Source: Protea cynaroides | Lineage: Eukaryota; Streptophyta; Magnoliopsida; Proteales; Proteaceae | Direction: 5' to 3' | Assembly: GCA_028583415.1 (NCBI GenBank) | Contig: CM053266.1 | Coordinates: 7,387,217-7,451,216, forward strand | DNA length: 64,000 nt | In this document: in pieces, positions 1-10,530 of the stretch | How the letters are laid out: the number at the start of each line of letters is the position of its first letter | Position numbering within the stretch: position 1 is the first letter of the stretch | Position numbers and translations under genes: made by a program | The notes under the pieces: generated by a model | What the model was told of the DNA's origin: nothing | Database searches by the model: none | Seen by the model: the letters and a program-made list of their open reading frames with translations, nothing else

Positions 1-536
1 TTCGCGTAGAGATGGCTGACGCTGAGGCAGCAGCCGTAGCCGCTGGAGTTCATAGGGAGCCTGCTGGTGATGATAACTGTCTGTACATGGATGTGGACTC
101 CATACCACCTCCTTCACCTACACATGCTGCTGGAGCTAGTACTTCTTACGCGGCTGGTCCTTCTCATGCGGCAGGTCCTTCACACCCACCTTCTAATATG
201 ATGGGGATATTGCATGAGATCAGAGAGGCTTAGCGCAGATCTGATCTGAGGATGGGGGAGTTACTAGACACTCAGCGTGTGAGAGTGGATGAGCTACTAG
301 ACGCCCAGCGCATATCGGACATGAGGATGGGAGAGCTCATAGATGCTCAGCGCCAGTCAGATATGCGTATGGAGGAGCTTTTGGGTGCTAAGCGCATAAC
401 TGATCAGCAGTTGGCTGGTCTCACAGCTAGTCTTCAGACGACCCAGACTCAGGTAGCCTGGTTGACTAGAGTCTATGCTGAGGATTATGATAGAGACCGT
501 GAGGCACCGCCTCCTCCTTCACCCCCAGCTTCATGA
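1..536 (+). pseudogene. Antisense ORF of E0, C-terminal part
   Basis: This is the C-terminal third of the PF20167-like antisense ORF protein, cut by the window start. It runs opposite to gag-pol of its own element. It shows an Ala-rich and acidic linker, a Ser/Pro/Gly-rich stretch, then repeated units built on GELLDAQR that should form a coiled coil, and the conserved tail AEDYDRDREAPPPP ending in TGA at 534-536. One in-frame TAG (231-233) sits where E6/E7-type copies have Gln, a CAG-to-TAG change. The frame is otherwise continuous. It matches E1 (9726-10251) closely. Function unknown. Confidence 0.75.
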
Positions 537-563
537 TTGTATTTATTTTCTTTCTTTGTACTA

Positions 564-597
564 CAGAGTAACTGTCTGGGTTGTGGACTGTACTCTG
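564..597. other. Conserved leader hairpin (E0)
   Basis: Arms CAGAGTA and TACTCTG pair over 7 bases; an inner GTC/GAC stem follows with small internal mismatches, closing a GGGTTGT-type loop. The same hairpin is at the same place in E1, E3, E5, E6 and E7. E5 carries paired changes that keep the stem. As RNA it would lie about 200 nt downstream of the primer site, where packaging or dimerisation signals can lie (inference). Confidence 0.6.
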
Positions 598-790
598 CTT
601 TAGCTATTTATATACGTTTATTTCTCTCTCATTGTATTAAGAATTGATAGATGCATTATTCTCTTTTCAAATTTGGTCTCAAACATCACTTGTGCTTATA
701 GTGTGTTAATATTACAGTTTTTACTTTTATCCTATCTCAGTTCATAATTTTTCGTAAAGGTATGCTAGTTTAGTGGACAAGGCCTGAGAT

Positions 791-802
791 GCTCTGATAC
801 CA
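791..802 (-). other. Primer binding site, tRNA-iMet (E0)
   Basis: The minus strand reads TGGTATCAGAGC, complementary to the 3' end of plant initiator methionine tRNA, 3 bases after the LTR end. It fixes the sense direction as minus and shows that LTR 806-3078 also serves as a 5' LTR. Confidence 0.9.
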
Positions 803-805
803 AGT

Positions 806-3078
806 TGTCACACCCCAATTCCGTAGAATAGTGTGATGAACCGCTAGCAAACCAACGGTTCAACCAGAATCTCGAGTAGGCTATATCCGTTTTATCTAAA
901 CCTCATACATCCATATTCATAATCAGAGTAAATACACAATAGTGAAAGTCTTATAGTAAAACGAACTAAGGATTCTAGATGTGATAATCATATTTAAGTA
1001 GTAAATTATTCTGAATCAAGTAAGACATCAATAAATATCAATTACATGTCTTTACTAAATCCAAATAATTAAAACAAAATCTAATCGAATACGCATAAGT
1101 TGCACTCGCAAGAGGAGTCATGCGTATCCACTTCGTCTTCAACTTCCATCGCCTCCATGTGCCCATACACTGGAGCGTTGACATAATCTTCGACGGTAGT
1201 ACCTGCACCATAAACTAAAAATACTCGACGACAAGAGGGTGAGCACACATCATGGCTCAGTGAGCAAACAAAACAATGCAACAATAAATATGCATGCATT
1301 CAATTCATATCTTTGGCCTGGTTTAAAGTTTGCAATATGCAATAGAAAGAGTTGGAGGTCAAAGGTTAACGTTTACTGACCCCTCCTCTATACACAGGGT
1401 GTGGAAGCCCGCCCAAAGGTTAACGTTTATTGTCATCCCCATCCACCCTACCATGAATATTGTACAACAAAGGTTAACGTTTATTGATGTACAGTGCCAT
1501 ACCAACACGTAAGCCCCTGCTGGCGAGGGCTTGAAAACTGGGCTCACAACAAACCAATCCTAATGCCAAACAGTGTATCGAAGGCCTCACCCCAGCATCC
1601 CTCAGAACCCCCATAGAGATAGAGCTAAGGCCCCCCGGTAGAGTCAGAGACTACAAGGATCGAGACCACCTCCCCTGATACTCTACGACGTAATAGTTCT
1701 GCTAAAGTAATGGCGATACGACGATGCTAATGCACAAAACTTGAGTTAGAGATAGAGCTAGAGTGCTGAGGCCCGGCCTATGACACTCCCCCGGATACTC
1801 GCTCGCATCAAGTACACCAACCACACACATACATTCACATGCCTATTCCTATCATCATGGTCATTATCATGTTATAAACAATAAAGTAAATATGCATGAA
1901 CAATAAATAGAAATATTGGATGACAAGTTGAATGCACATTACAAGCATGTTTGCATAGAATCAAGCATAGCATTGGACTCAAGAAATAAAAACCGTTTGT
2001 TATTAACCAATTAGTTTAGGTCTTGTTTCCTCACCTTTATTTGATCGTAAGTCCTCTTTCAAGCTTTAAGAATCAACTATATATCGATATTATATCACTA
2101 GAAAAACTAACCAAGTTGATAGAATTTCATTAGAATTAATTTGGACTTTAAAAAGCATGCTGCAAACTGGGGTTCGATGCTAGGGTCGGAGGTTTGATCG
2201 ACCCTGGGTGCGACCACCCCTATTCTGGACTTCCCGAACACTGGGGGTCGATGCTCAGGGTCTGGTAGGGTCGATTGGCCATCGACCCCCCATGGGACCC
2301 CCTGTGGGTTTGGTCAATTTTTCTTCCTTCAATCCATTCTTCGTGTTTGGGGTCCTATGGCTTGCTCCTACAGTCCATTCCACACATGTTCTATGGCCTA
2401 GAACCGTGGTTCATTCACCTATATGGCTTTCATGATTTCCCCCATGGTTTTCCATGAAAACCTAACCATGGGTGGATGATTTGGGTTCCTCATAGATCAT
2501 TCCCTCTTCTCTATCTATTCTAAGGTCTGTAGAATTACATGGAGTTGGTATCCTTACCTGAGAATTTGGCTTGTTTCTCTGAAGCCTTCTCCTTGATCTT
2601 CTTCTCCACTTTCCTTCTCTTCACTTCTCTTTCTCCTTCTCTTTCTCTCAATCCAATTAAGGTTCTAAAAGGAGTGAAAGAGGCTTAGGGACGTCCTATT
2701 TATGGAGTAGAAACTCCTAAAATAAGTCACATTGAGATTAGGAAGGAATCCCATTAAAATTATGATAGTTTCCTAATTTTTGGTTCGAGCTGTTTTTACT
2801 GACTACCAGGGGTTGATAGGGGGGTCAGAGATCCCGTCAACCCCTGGTCCTTAAAATGTCCGACCCCCCATGTAAAACTGGGTGTCTGACTTTTATACTG
2901 GGGGGGTCCGACCCTCCCTTGCTAGGTATGCGACCCTCCCCTTATTTTGAGTATTTTTTGGTCAGTTTAATACCTGGGATTGTGATCTCCTTTACGCACG
3001 TGATCCATTTGGTTCGACCATGATGGGTAGACCTGGTTCAAGGTGGTAAGACCGGGTTAGTTTGATACGGGTCTTACA
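806..3078 (-). repeat. LTR shared by E0 and E1 (2273 bp)
   Basis: On the minus strand it begins TGTAAGACCCGTATC and ends GGGGTGTGACA (TG...CA). It matches LTR 10531-12802 along its whole length. A polypurine tract abuts it on the right and a primer site on the left, so it is the 3' LTR of E1 and the 5' LTR of E0. A degenerate TATA (ATAAATA, minus) is at 2698-2704. Clusters of GGTCGA/TCGACC words lie at about 2165-2310 and 2808-2945. Three copies of CAAAGGTTAACGTTTATTG (one variant) lie at 1360, 1414 and 1468. Confidence 0.93.
2698..2704 (-). promoter_or_regulatory. TATA-like box of LTR 806-3078
   Basis: ATAAATA on the minus strand, followed by the GGACGTCCCTAAGCC block that recurs downstream of the TATA of several LTRs here. 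It is the likely U3 core promoter, weaker than in other copies. Confidence 0.4.
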
Positions 3079-6000
3079 ACTTCCCCCTACTTTTAAAAAT
3101 TTCATCCCCGAAATTGTTCATACCTTCTGAGTCGAATAAATGAGGGTATTGCTTTCGCATAGCATTCTCTTCTTCCCATGTAATTTCATCCATGTCTCTA
3201 CTTCTCCAAGTGACCTTAACATAAAAGATATCTCGATTGTGTAGTCATTGAACCTTTCGGCTGGTGATTTCAATTGGTGTTACTTCGAATGTCAAATCAT
3301 CAGTCAAATCAGGCAGATCTACTGTCAGAACGTGCGTTGGATCTTTGACATACTTCTTCAATAAGAAAATATGAAATACGTCATGCACACTTGTCATAGA
3401 TAGTGGTAGTGCTAACTGGTAAGCCACTTTTCCATGTTTGGCTAAGATCTCATATGGCCCGACATATCTTGGACTTAGTTTCCCCTTCTGTTCGAACCGT
3501 TTCAGACCTCGCATAGGCGATACCTTTAAGAATACTTTATCACCCACGATGAACTCAAGATCTCTACATCGAGTATCTGCATATTGCTTCTGATGATTCT
3601 GGGCTGTTCTCACTCTTTCCTTGATAATGTCGACCACGCGACAAGTCTCCTCAATAAATTCTGGTCTAACGAGACTACGTTCCCCAACTTCATTCCAAAA
3701 TAAAGGAGTTCGACACTTTCTGCCATACAGTGCTTCATAGGGTGACATCTGTATAGTAGCCTGATAGCTATTGTTATAAGCGAACTCGATCAGTGGTAAC
3801 TTTTCATCCCATGATCCTTTAAAATCAATTACACATGCTCGTAGCATATCTTCTAGAATCTTAATTGTACGCTCTCACTGTCCATCTGTCTGTGGATGAA
3901 ATGTTGTACTAAACTTCAATGTTGTACCCATAGCCTTTTGCAATCCTTTCCCAAACTTGGAAGTAAATTGTGGATCTCTATCAGACACAATGCTCCCTGG
4001 TACACCATGTAATCGAACAATATTATCCACATAAAGCTTTGCTAACCTCTCTAGTGTATACTGAGGTCGTATCAATATAAAGTGAGTTGTTTTAGTCAGG
4101 CGGTCTACAATCACCCAAACTGCGTCAACTACTCAAGGAGTCAATGGTAACCTTGTGACGAAGTCCATAGTGATGCAGTCCCATTTTTGTGCTGGTTCCG
4201 GTAATGACTGTAATTGTCCTGCGGGTCTTTGTCGTTCAGCCTTTACTTTCTGACAATTTAGGCACGGAGACACGAACTTAGCTATGTTTGCTTCCATTCC
4301 TCTCCACCAATATAATTTCTTTAGATCATGATACATTTTTATACTTCCCGGGTGTATCGAATAGAAGGTGGTATGGGCTTCTTTCATCAGTCGGTGTCTA
4401 ATGTTCACACTTTCTGTTTCGGGTACACATATTCTTCCTTTGTACTTCAATACCTTCTCTTCGTCCAAGGTGAACTCAAGGTTAGTTCTACCTTTTTCGA
4501 TGTCTTCTTGTACCGTTCTCAAGTAAAGGTCTGATTTAATAGCAGTCTTCACTTCATCAATTATATCCGGTATAATCTTCAATGCAGCGAACATATTGGA
4601 AAACCGATGAATGAACCCTTGGTTGGCTGATCCATCCATTGTATCTATCACATTCTGCTCATTGCTATGATTGAATACCGTTCCAGTAGTACACATTGCT
4701 GCAGTTGTTCTAAACTCTCCTTGAGATTTTATCATTGCCTTTCTGCTCAACGCATCCGCTGCTACATTAGCTTTCCCTGGATGATACTGGATATCACAAT
4801 CATAGTCTTTCAATAGTTCCAGCCATCTTCTTTGTCTCATATTCAGCTCCTTCTGATTAAATAGATAAGTAAGACTTTTATGGTCTGATTTAATCCGAAA
4901 CTTCTCCCTGTATAGGTAATGTCTTCATATCATGACAGCATGTACTACTGCCGCTAACTCCAAATCATGAGTGGGATAATTTTTCTCATGTGTCTTTAAC
5001 TGTCTTGAGGCATAAGCAATTACTTGTTCTCCTTACATAAGCACCCATCCTAATCCCAGTCCTGACGCATCGGTGTAGAAGATAAATGGCTGTCCTAGAA
5101 CCGGAATAGTCAAAATCAAAGCAAAATATCAATCTGGTCTTCAAGGTTTGGAAGCTCTTCTCACATTTATCCGTCCACACAAACTTTTCACCTTTCTTAG
5201 TCTGACTGGTGAGAGGTACGACAATCGAGGAATAGTCTTCTACAAATCACCGATAATAACCAACTAGACCCAGAAAACTTCTAATTTCTGCAACGCTCTT
5301 TGGTGCTTCCCTCTTTACAATAGCCTCGACCTTGTTGGGATCCACTTTGATTCCTTCAGTGGATATTATATGGCCTTGGAAGGAGACTTCACTTAGCCAA
5401 AACTCACACTTGGTAAATTTGGCATACAGCTTCTCTTTCCTTAAACGCTGTAGAGTGGCGTTTAGATTCTTAATATGGGTTTCCTTGTCCTTGGAATATA
5501 CCAATATATTATCAATAAATACTATAACCGACGTATCCAACATAACATGGAAAACCCGATTCATAAGTTCCATGAAAGTTGCTGGTGCGTTTGTTAATCC
5601 AAAAGACATGACCAAGAATTCATAATGTCCATATCTGGTCCTGAAAGCTGTCTTAGGAATATCACCATCTTTAATCTTCAACTGATGGTTGCCTGACCGA
5701 AGATCGATCTTAGAAAAATACTTTTGCTCCTTGCAACTGATCGAACAAGTCATCGATCCGAGGTAGTGGATATCGATTCTTGATTGTCAGTTTGTTCAAC
5801 TCCCGATAGTCGATACATAATCGAATGCTACTGTCCTTCTTCTTTACGAACAATACTGGCGCTCCCCTTGGTGATATACTGGGTCGAATATAACCCTTGT
5901 TCAGTAGTTCTTGTAGTTGTACTTTCAATTCCTTTAGCTCAGTAAGAGCCATTCGATAAGGTGCTTTTGATACTGGTGCAGCTCCAGGTATAAGATCTAT

Positions 6001-6566
6001 CACAAACTCTGTGGCTCGGTCGGGTGGTAATCCTAGTAGTTTCTCTGGAAATACATCGGGGTAGTCCCGCACGACATCAATATGTTCCATCCGTGATGCT
6101 TCTTTGGTGAGGTCGACCAGTGACACTAAATACCCGACTGCTCCTTTCTCAAGGCACTTCTTCGCCTTTTGTGCTGAGAGTATGAGCTTGCGTTTACTGG
6201 GAAGTTTGGTTCCCGCAAAACTGAATTTTGCTCCTTCTTTGTCTTTAAATGTTAGCTTCTTTTTGGTGCATAATAGGTTCGCAGAATACCGAGCTAACCA
6301 GTCCATTCCCAAGATGATGTCAAAGTCTGCCATCCCAAGTTGGATCAAGGTTGCATCTAAGGTTTTCTCACCAATGAGAACCAGACATGGCCCATAACCT
6401 TTTTCTAACTCCACTTCTATCCCCATCGGTGACCGTACAAGTAGTTTGTAGTCTAATGTTTTGATGGGTAAATTTAGCTTCTTTCCAAATGACACAGATA
6501 TAAAAGAATGAGTAGCTCCTGAGTCAAAGAGTACTCTGGCGGGTATGTCTTTTATAGGTACGATAC
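3074..6566 (-). pseudogene. pol: Pol polyprotein of E1 (protease-RT-RNase H-integrase-chromodomain)
   Basis: Second exon of the gag-pol gene. The aspartic protease comes first (DSGATHSF near 6510), then reverse transcriptase (about 5990-5400), RNase H (about 5180-4720), the H2C2 zinc-binding segment and integrase core (about 4440-3780; SDRDPQFTS), and a C-terminal chromodomain (about 3230-3120). The RT active site reads FIDN instead of FIDD, a lethal change. Frameshifts lie near 5740 and 5140. Stops include CGA-to-TGA at 5247, another near 4130 and one at 3245 just before the chromodomain. The reading frame ends on a TAA inside the first bases of the LTR. Non-functional. Confidence 0.88.
3079..3092 (-). 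other. Polypurine tract of E1
   Basis: The minus strand reads AAGTAGGGGGAAGT immediately before the LTR start TGTAAG. This is the plus-strand priming site and marks 806-3078 as the 3' LTR of E1. Confidence 0.85.
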
Positions 6567-6635
6567 CTGTGAATTATTTTAACTTAGTCTACATGCTCAC
6601 ACAATGTAATACAACTTAAAAGGTTTTAGTCAGAC
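6567..6635 (-). other. Intron at the gag-pol boundary (E1)
   Basis: A 69-base segment with in-frame stops. It begins GTCTGA (others have GTATGA), carries ACTAA as a possible branch point and ends CACAG. Removing it joins Thr-Gly to Ile-Val with the frame kept (phase 1). The same holds at the matching place in E2, E5 and E7. The 5' site here is altered. Confidence 0.65.
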
Positions 6636-7902
6636 CTGTAACCACATCAGGTTTTGCGGCAGCATCTTCAGATGTAACAGCATAAACTCGTCCTTGATGT
6701 AGCCGCTTCCAAGGCTTAGGACACTCCCTTGCCATATGCCCCGCTTGATTGCAGTTATAACATTTCGGACCTTTAGTATTTGGCTTTGGCTGCTGTTGAG
6801 CTACTGGGGTAGTCTTGGGTGCAGCAGTAAAGCCTTGAGCACGGAAGGGTTTGAATGTCTTGTTCTTCCCTCCGTTATAAGCATTTCCAGCTGGCCTTTT
6901 TATACCTCTGTTTTGCATGAAATAACTCTCCTTCTGGCTCGATTCTATAACTCGAGCAATTTGCACAGCTTCATTATATATTTTCTTCTCCAAACCTTGA
7001 ACATGCTCTCTGATGCTTCCTCTAAGTCCCGTGACAAACCTACGGGTCTTACTGTCTTCTTCTTGCATGCTGAGTGGTGCAAAGAAAAACAGCTCCTCAT
7101 AACGTTGTTGATATGCATCCACGGACATCTGTCCCTGATATAAACTCAGGAACTCCTTCTCCATAAAATCTTTGAAGCTTCGAGGAAAGTACTTCTCAAA
7201 GAAAGCTTCTTTCTATATAGCCCAGGTCAATAGGACGTGCTTGGTTAATAGGTAGGCCCTAGTATATTTCCACCAATGATGTGCATCACCTTTTAGCATG
7301 AAGGTGGCACATAATACCTTCTCTTCTTCTGTAATAGTCATCATCAGAAAATTCCTCTCCATCTCGTCGATCCAATGTGCTGGCCATAAAGGATCGGACG
7401 GTTTACCGCTAAACTCCTTGGGCTTCATCTTTAAGAATCGCTCGACCAGTCGGGAGTGGTCCATTTGATTTTGAGGGTATGCCCCAAACATAGGTTGTGG
7501 GTACTGGTAATTAACCTGAACTGCTTCAGGACCTGGTACTGGATTCTGTGCAGCTGGTGGTTGAGGTGTTTGAGGTGCTGGGTGGTTTCCCACCGGTGCT
7601 GCACTTGTTTGTCCAGTCGGCATTGGTGTAGCATGTGCTGTCTGAAACATCATTCCCATTGATGCTTGCATTTGAGCCTGTGCTTGTTGCATTTGTTGCA
7701 GCTGTTGCGCTAGGTTCATAACCACGGTTACCAGCTCCGGTGGTGGAGGTGGAAAGTTTGTAGGATTTGTCTGACCCTAGTATACTGGTGGTGCAACCTG
7801 CAGATTATCCTGTCCATGTATATTTTCTTAATTGGCTTCCTCCACGGGTGGTGGTGGTGGAACTACGTTTCGGCTCTGCCTGGTTACTCTATGCCAACCC
7901 AT
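6636..7902 (-). pseudogene. gag: Gag of E1
   Basis: Capsid/nucleocapsid protein. Start chosen at ATG 7902 (MGWHRVTRQSRN), at the same place as the MAGR-type starts of E3, E6 and E7. Order: a Pro-rich N terminus, the Gln-rich segment NLAQQLQQMQQAQ, the Retrotrans_gag domain (about 7470-7000; PLWPAHWIDEMERNF, KYFPRSF), a basic stretch, and a CCHC zinc knuckle (CYNCNQAGHMAREC, near 6750) that is intact. In-frame stops lie in the N-terminal part and at 7213-7215 (Tyr to stop). No frameshift separates gag from pol in this copy. Confidence 0.85.
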
Positions 7903-8041
7903 ATTTTCCCTCTAATAATGGTGATGCCTGAAAATCATTAAAATATGTGAGACAATCATTTATACTTCATGTAGATACACTAATCGATGTTATTTTCAAA
8001 TTTTTCAGATCATTCTATGAAAAAATACTGTCTTTTCTGTG

Positions 8042-8265
8042 CAGGGTCGATGGTGGGGGTCGATGGGTATCCAACCCTCAGTATCCGACCCTGGGAAATC
8101 ACCCATTTTTCCCGAGAGCCGGGGGTCAATGGAGGGGTCGGAGTATGTCCGACCCAGGGTGCAACCCCTGGTTCTCTGTCAAGTTCCCGAGAGCCGAGGG
8201 TCGATGCGGGGTTCGATAGGGGGGACGATTGTTCTAATCGAATTCTCCGACCCCCGGGCCAAAAA
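8042..8265. promoter_or_regulatory. GGTCGA/CGACC motif cluster, divergent region (E1)
   Basis: A dense set of GGGTCGAT, TCCGACCC and related words lies between the gag start and the 5' exon of the antisense ORF. The same words fill two clusters in each LTR of this element. It is the natural place for a bidirectional control region. What binds it is unknown. Confidence 0.55.
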
Positions 8266-8412
8266 TTAGATTTTTAAAGTCCGATTCTGAGTTCATTTTC
8301 CATTCTTCCACCTCCGTTTCGACTCATCTCCTTCCTCTGAGTTGCTACAGTGCCAACTCTGCTACATAGATCATTCTGGTTCCTTGTTTCGACGTCTACA
8401 CCTTCCCTATAG

Positions 8413-8857
8413 GTATGTATCTTACCTTTACTTGTTTTTTTTTTAGGTTTTCTTTTCTAAGTTTTCACCAATATATCTCATTTTCTTCAAATTAAACTTT
8501 TTCCAGCCGTACAAATTTGATTTTTTTGGGGCTTTTGTTTTTGGTGAGTCAATGGACGAAAGCCTTCAAAAATATTTGAGTTTCATTGGTTGGTTATCGT
8601 GAAACTCGAAATTTTCACTTTTTGCCTTAATTTGTCAAGACTTTTGAATTTCTCAAAATTTATTCAAATTGAATTCCGTTAGCTAGAATTTCCAACTGTA
8701 TGAGTATTTCAGGATAGTTTAGAACCAACGTAAGTCCTCCTGCCCACGTGTATGGGTGAAAAGTGAGGCTTTTGGCCAACTTACATCATTATAATGTCAA
8801 AATTTTAGATTTTTCTACCTTACTAATACATTATCGGTTTTTCCTTGTGGTTTGCAG
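8413..8857 (+). other. 5' intron of the antisense ORF (E1)
   Basis: AG|GTATGT donor at 8413 and a T-rich tract ending TTTGCAG at 8857, 5 bases before the ATG at 8863. Donor, acceptor, spacing (445 bp) and an upstream exon block GAGTTGCTACAGT are conserved in E2, E3, E5, E6 and E7. The antisense ORF is thus probably read from a spliced transcript beginning between gag and this intron. Confidence 0.65.
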
Positions 8858-8862
8858 AAATT

Positions 8863-10251
8863 ATGGCCCGTACGAAGGTTCCTAGTGTTCGCAACCGTCT
8901 TCGCTTTCGTACTAATGAAGCTGAGGCACAATATGCCCTCTTTGCTCGTAAGAAGGTAGAGCGAGGCCGCAAGGTGAACTTGGCTCAGTTAGCCTTGTTC
9001 AATGTGGAGAGAGCATTTGGTGATATGGGATGGCTTCCTATCATCACCTATGATGCCTGTACCTGCCCTGACTTGGTACGCCAGTTCTATTGCAACCTCC
9101 AGGTGATGGGGGATTACAATGATGTTGAGAGGGGTAATGAGCTGCGTATCACGAGCTACGTCAAGGGAGTTGACATCTCATTTGATTATCAGCAGCTGGC
9201 CGACCTACTAGGCATTTCCTATGCTAGCCCCATGGTTTTCTGTGCTCCTGGAGAGCCCCACTTCTTTTCTCTACAGATAAGGGCAGAGATCGATAGCCAG
9301 CTCATCCGACCTGATCGCTGGCAGATGAAAGCGAGTTCCCTGCGCTCAGATCCATGGGTATATTGCAAGATCATTCAGCATAACCTAATACCGCAGAGTG
9401 GTCATTACGAGAGGATCTCCCGGCTGACCCAGTATCTCCTATACGGTATATGCACTGGGCAGCCCGTCTGCCTTCCCTACATCATCATGCGTACCATGAT
9501 CAGTGCCACATTGCCCAGTCACAATGGCAACCTTCCTTACGAACATATGATCACTACGCTGCTTACCCGCCTGGGGGTTGACTTATTGGATGAGAAGATT
9601 CAGGAGAAATCTTTCTCATCGCCTCTGGATTGGGAGGCTATTTGCAAGATGGGCATGCGGGATGCCCAGGTCAGTGATGAGGAGAAGAACGCGATGGTGC
9701 GCCCTCGCACTCGCGTAGAGATGGCAGACGCTGAGGCAGAAGCAGCAGCAGCAGCCGCTGGAGTTCATAGGGAGCCTACTGGTGATGATGACCGTATGTA
9801 CATGGATGTGGACTCCACACCACCTCCTTCACCTACACATTCTGCTGGAGCTAGTACTTCTTACGCGGCTGGTCCTTCTCATGCGGCTGGTCCTTTACAG
9901 TAACCTTTTGATATGATGGGGATATTGCATGAGATCAGAGAGGCTTAGCACAGATCTGATCTGAGGATGGGGGAGTTACTAGACGCTCAGCGTGTGAGAG
10001 TGGATGAGCTACTAGATACCCAGCACATATCGGACATGAGGATGGGAGAGCTCATAGATGCTCAGCGCCGGTTAGATATGCGTATGGAGGAGCTTTTGGG
10101 TGCTCAGCGCGTGACTGATCAGTGGTTGGCTGGTCTCACAACTAGTCTTCAGACGACCCAGACTCAGGTAACCTGGTTGACTAGAGTCTACGCTGAGGAT
10201 TATGACAGAAACCATGAGGCACCGCCTCCTCCTTCACCTCCAGCTTCATGA
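8863..10251 (+). pseudogene. Antisense ORF of E1, PF20167-like 'plant transposon protein'
   Basis: Best-preserved antisense ORF here: 346 codons are open before the first stop and 462 codons are in one frame. Start at ATG 8863, right after the splice acceptor. Residues 56-59 GWLP, 69-79 PDLVRQFYCNL, 96-102 ITSYVKG and 110-118 QQLADLLGI match the pattern I know from the 'putative plant transposon protein' family (PF20167). An Ala/acidic linker, a Ser/Pro/Gly stretch, a coiled coil of GELLDAQR units (about 354-440) and a conserved AEDYDR...PPPPSPP tail follow. No DDE transposase signature, zinc finger or membrane segment is visible, so 'transposon protein' is only a name. Stops: TAA 9901-9903 and TAG 9946-9948. 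It is transcribed opposite to gag-pol and lies between primer site and gag. Confidence 0.75.
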
Positions 10252-10278
10252 TTGTATTTATTTTCTTTCTTTGTACTA

Positions 10279-10312
10279 CAGAGTAACTGTCTGGGTTGTG
10301 GACTATACTCTG
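10279..10312. other. Conserved leader hairpin (E1)
   Basis: Same stem as at 564-597: CAGAGTA pairs with TACTCTG, and an inner GTC/GAC stem is kept. One inner pair is changed (GACTATACTC against GACTGTACTC). Confidence 0.55.
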
Positions 10313-10515
10313 CTTTAGCTATTTATATACGTTTGTTTCTCTCTCATTGTATTTAGAATTGTTCTCCCTTTAATAGATGCATTATTCTCTTTTCAATTTG
10401 ATCTCAAGCATCACTTATGCTTATAGTGTGTTAATATTACAGTTTTTACTTTTATCCTATCTCAGTTCACAATTCATCGTGAAGGTATGCTAGTTTAGCG
10501 GACAAGACCTGAGAT

Positions 10516-10527
10516 GCTCTGATACCA
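10516..10527 (-). other. Primer binding site, tRNA-iMet (E1)
   Basis: TGGTATCAGAGC on the minus strand, 3 bases from the end of the 5' LTR. Confidence 0.9.
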
Positions 10528-10530
10528 AGT

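Larger units (their letters stand above)
537..805 (-). other. Retroelement leader between primer site and antisense ORF
   Basis: Non-coding leader of E0 in element sense: it follows the primer binding site and precedes the 3' end of the antisense ORF. It is T-rich on the plus strand. Its one strongly conserved feature is the hairpin at 564-597. Confidence 0.6.

Noticed and set aside
7947..8277. Overlapping small frames in the divergent region of E1
   Set aside because: They differ between copies and follow the GGTCGA-type repeats; not conserved as protein.
8863..10251. Antisense ORF as a DNA transposase
   Set aside because: The family name suggests it, but no DDE/DDD residues or terminal inverted repeats belong to it, and it stays in a fixed place inside a retrotransposon.
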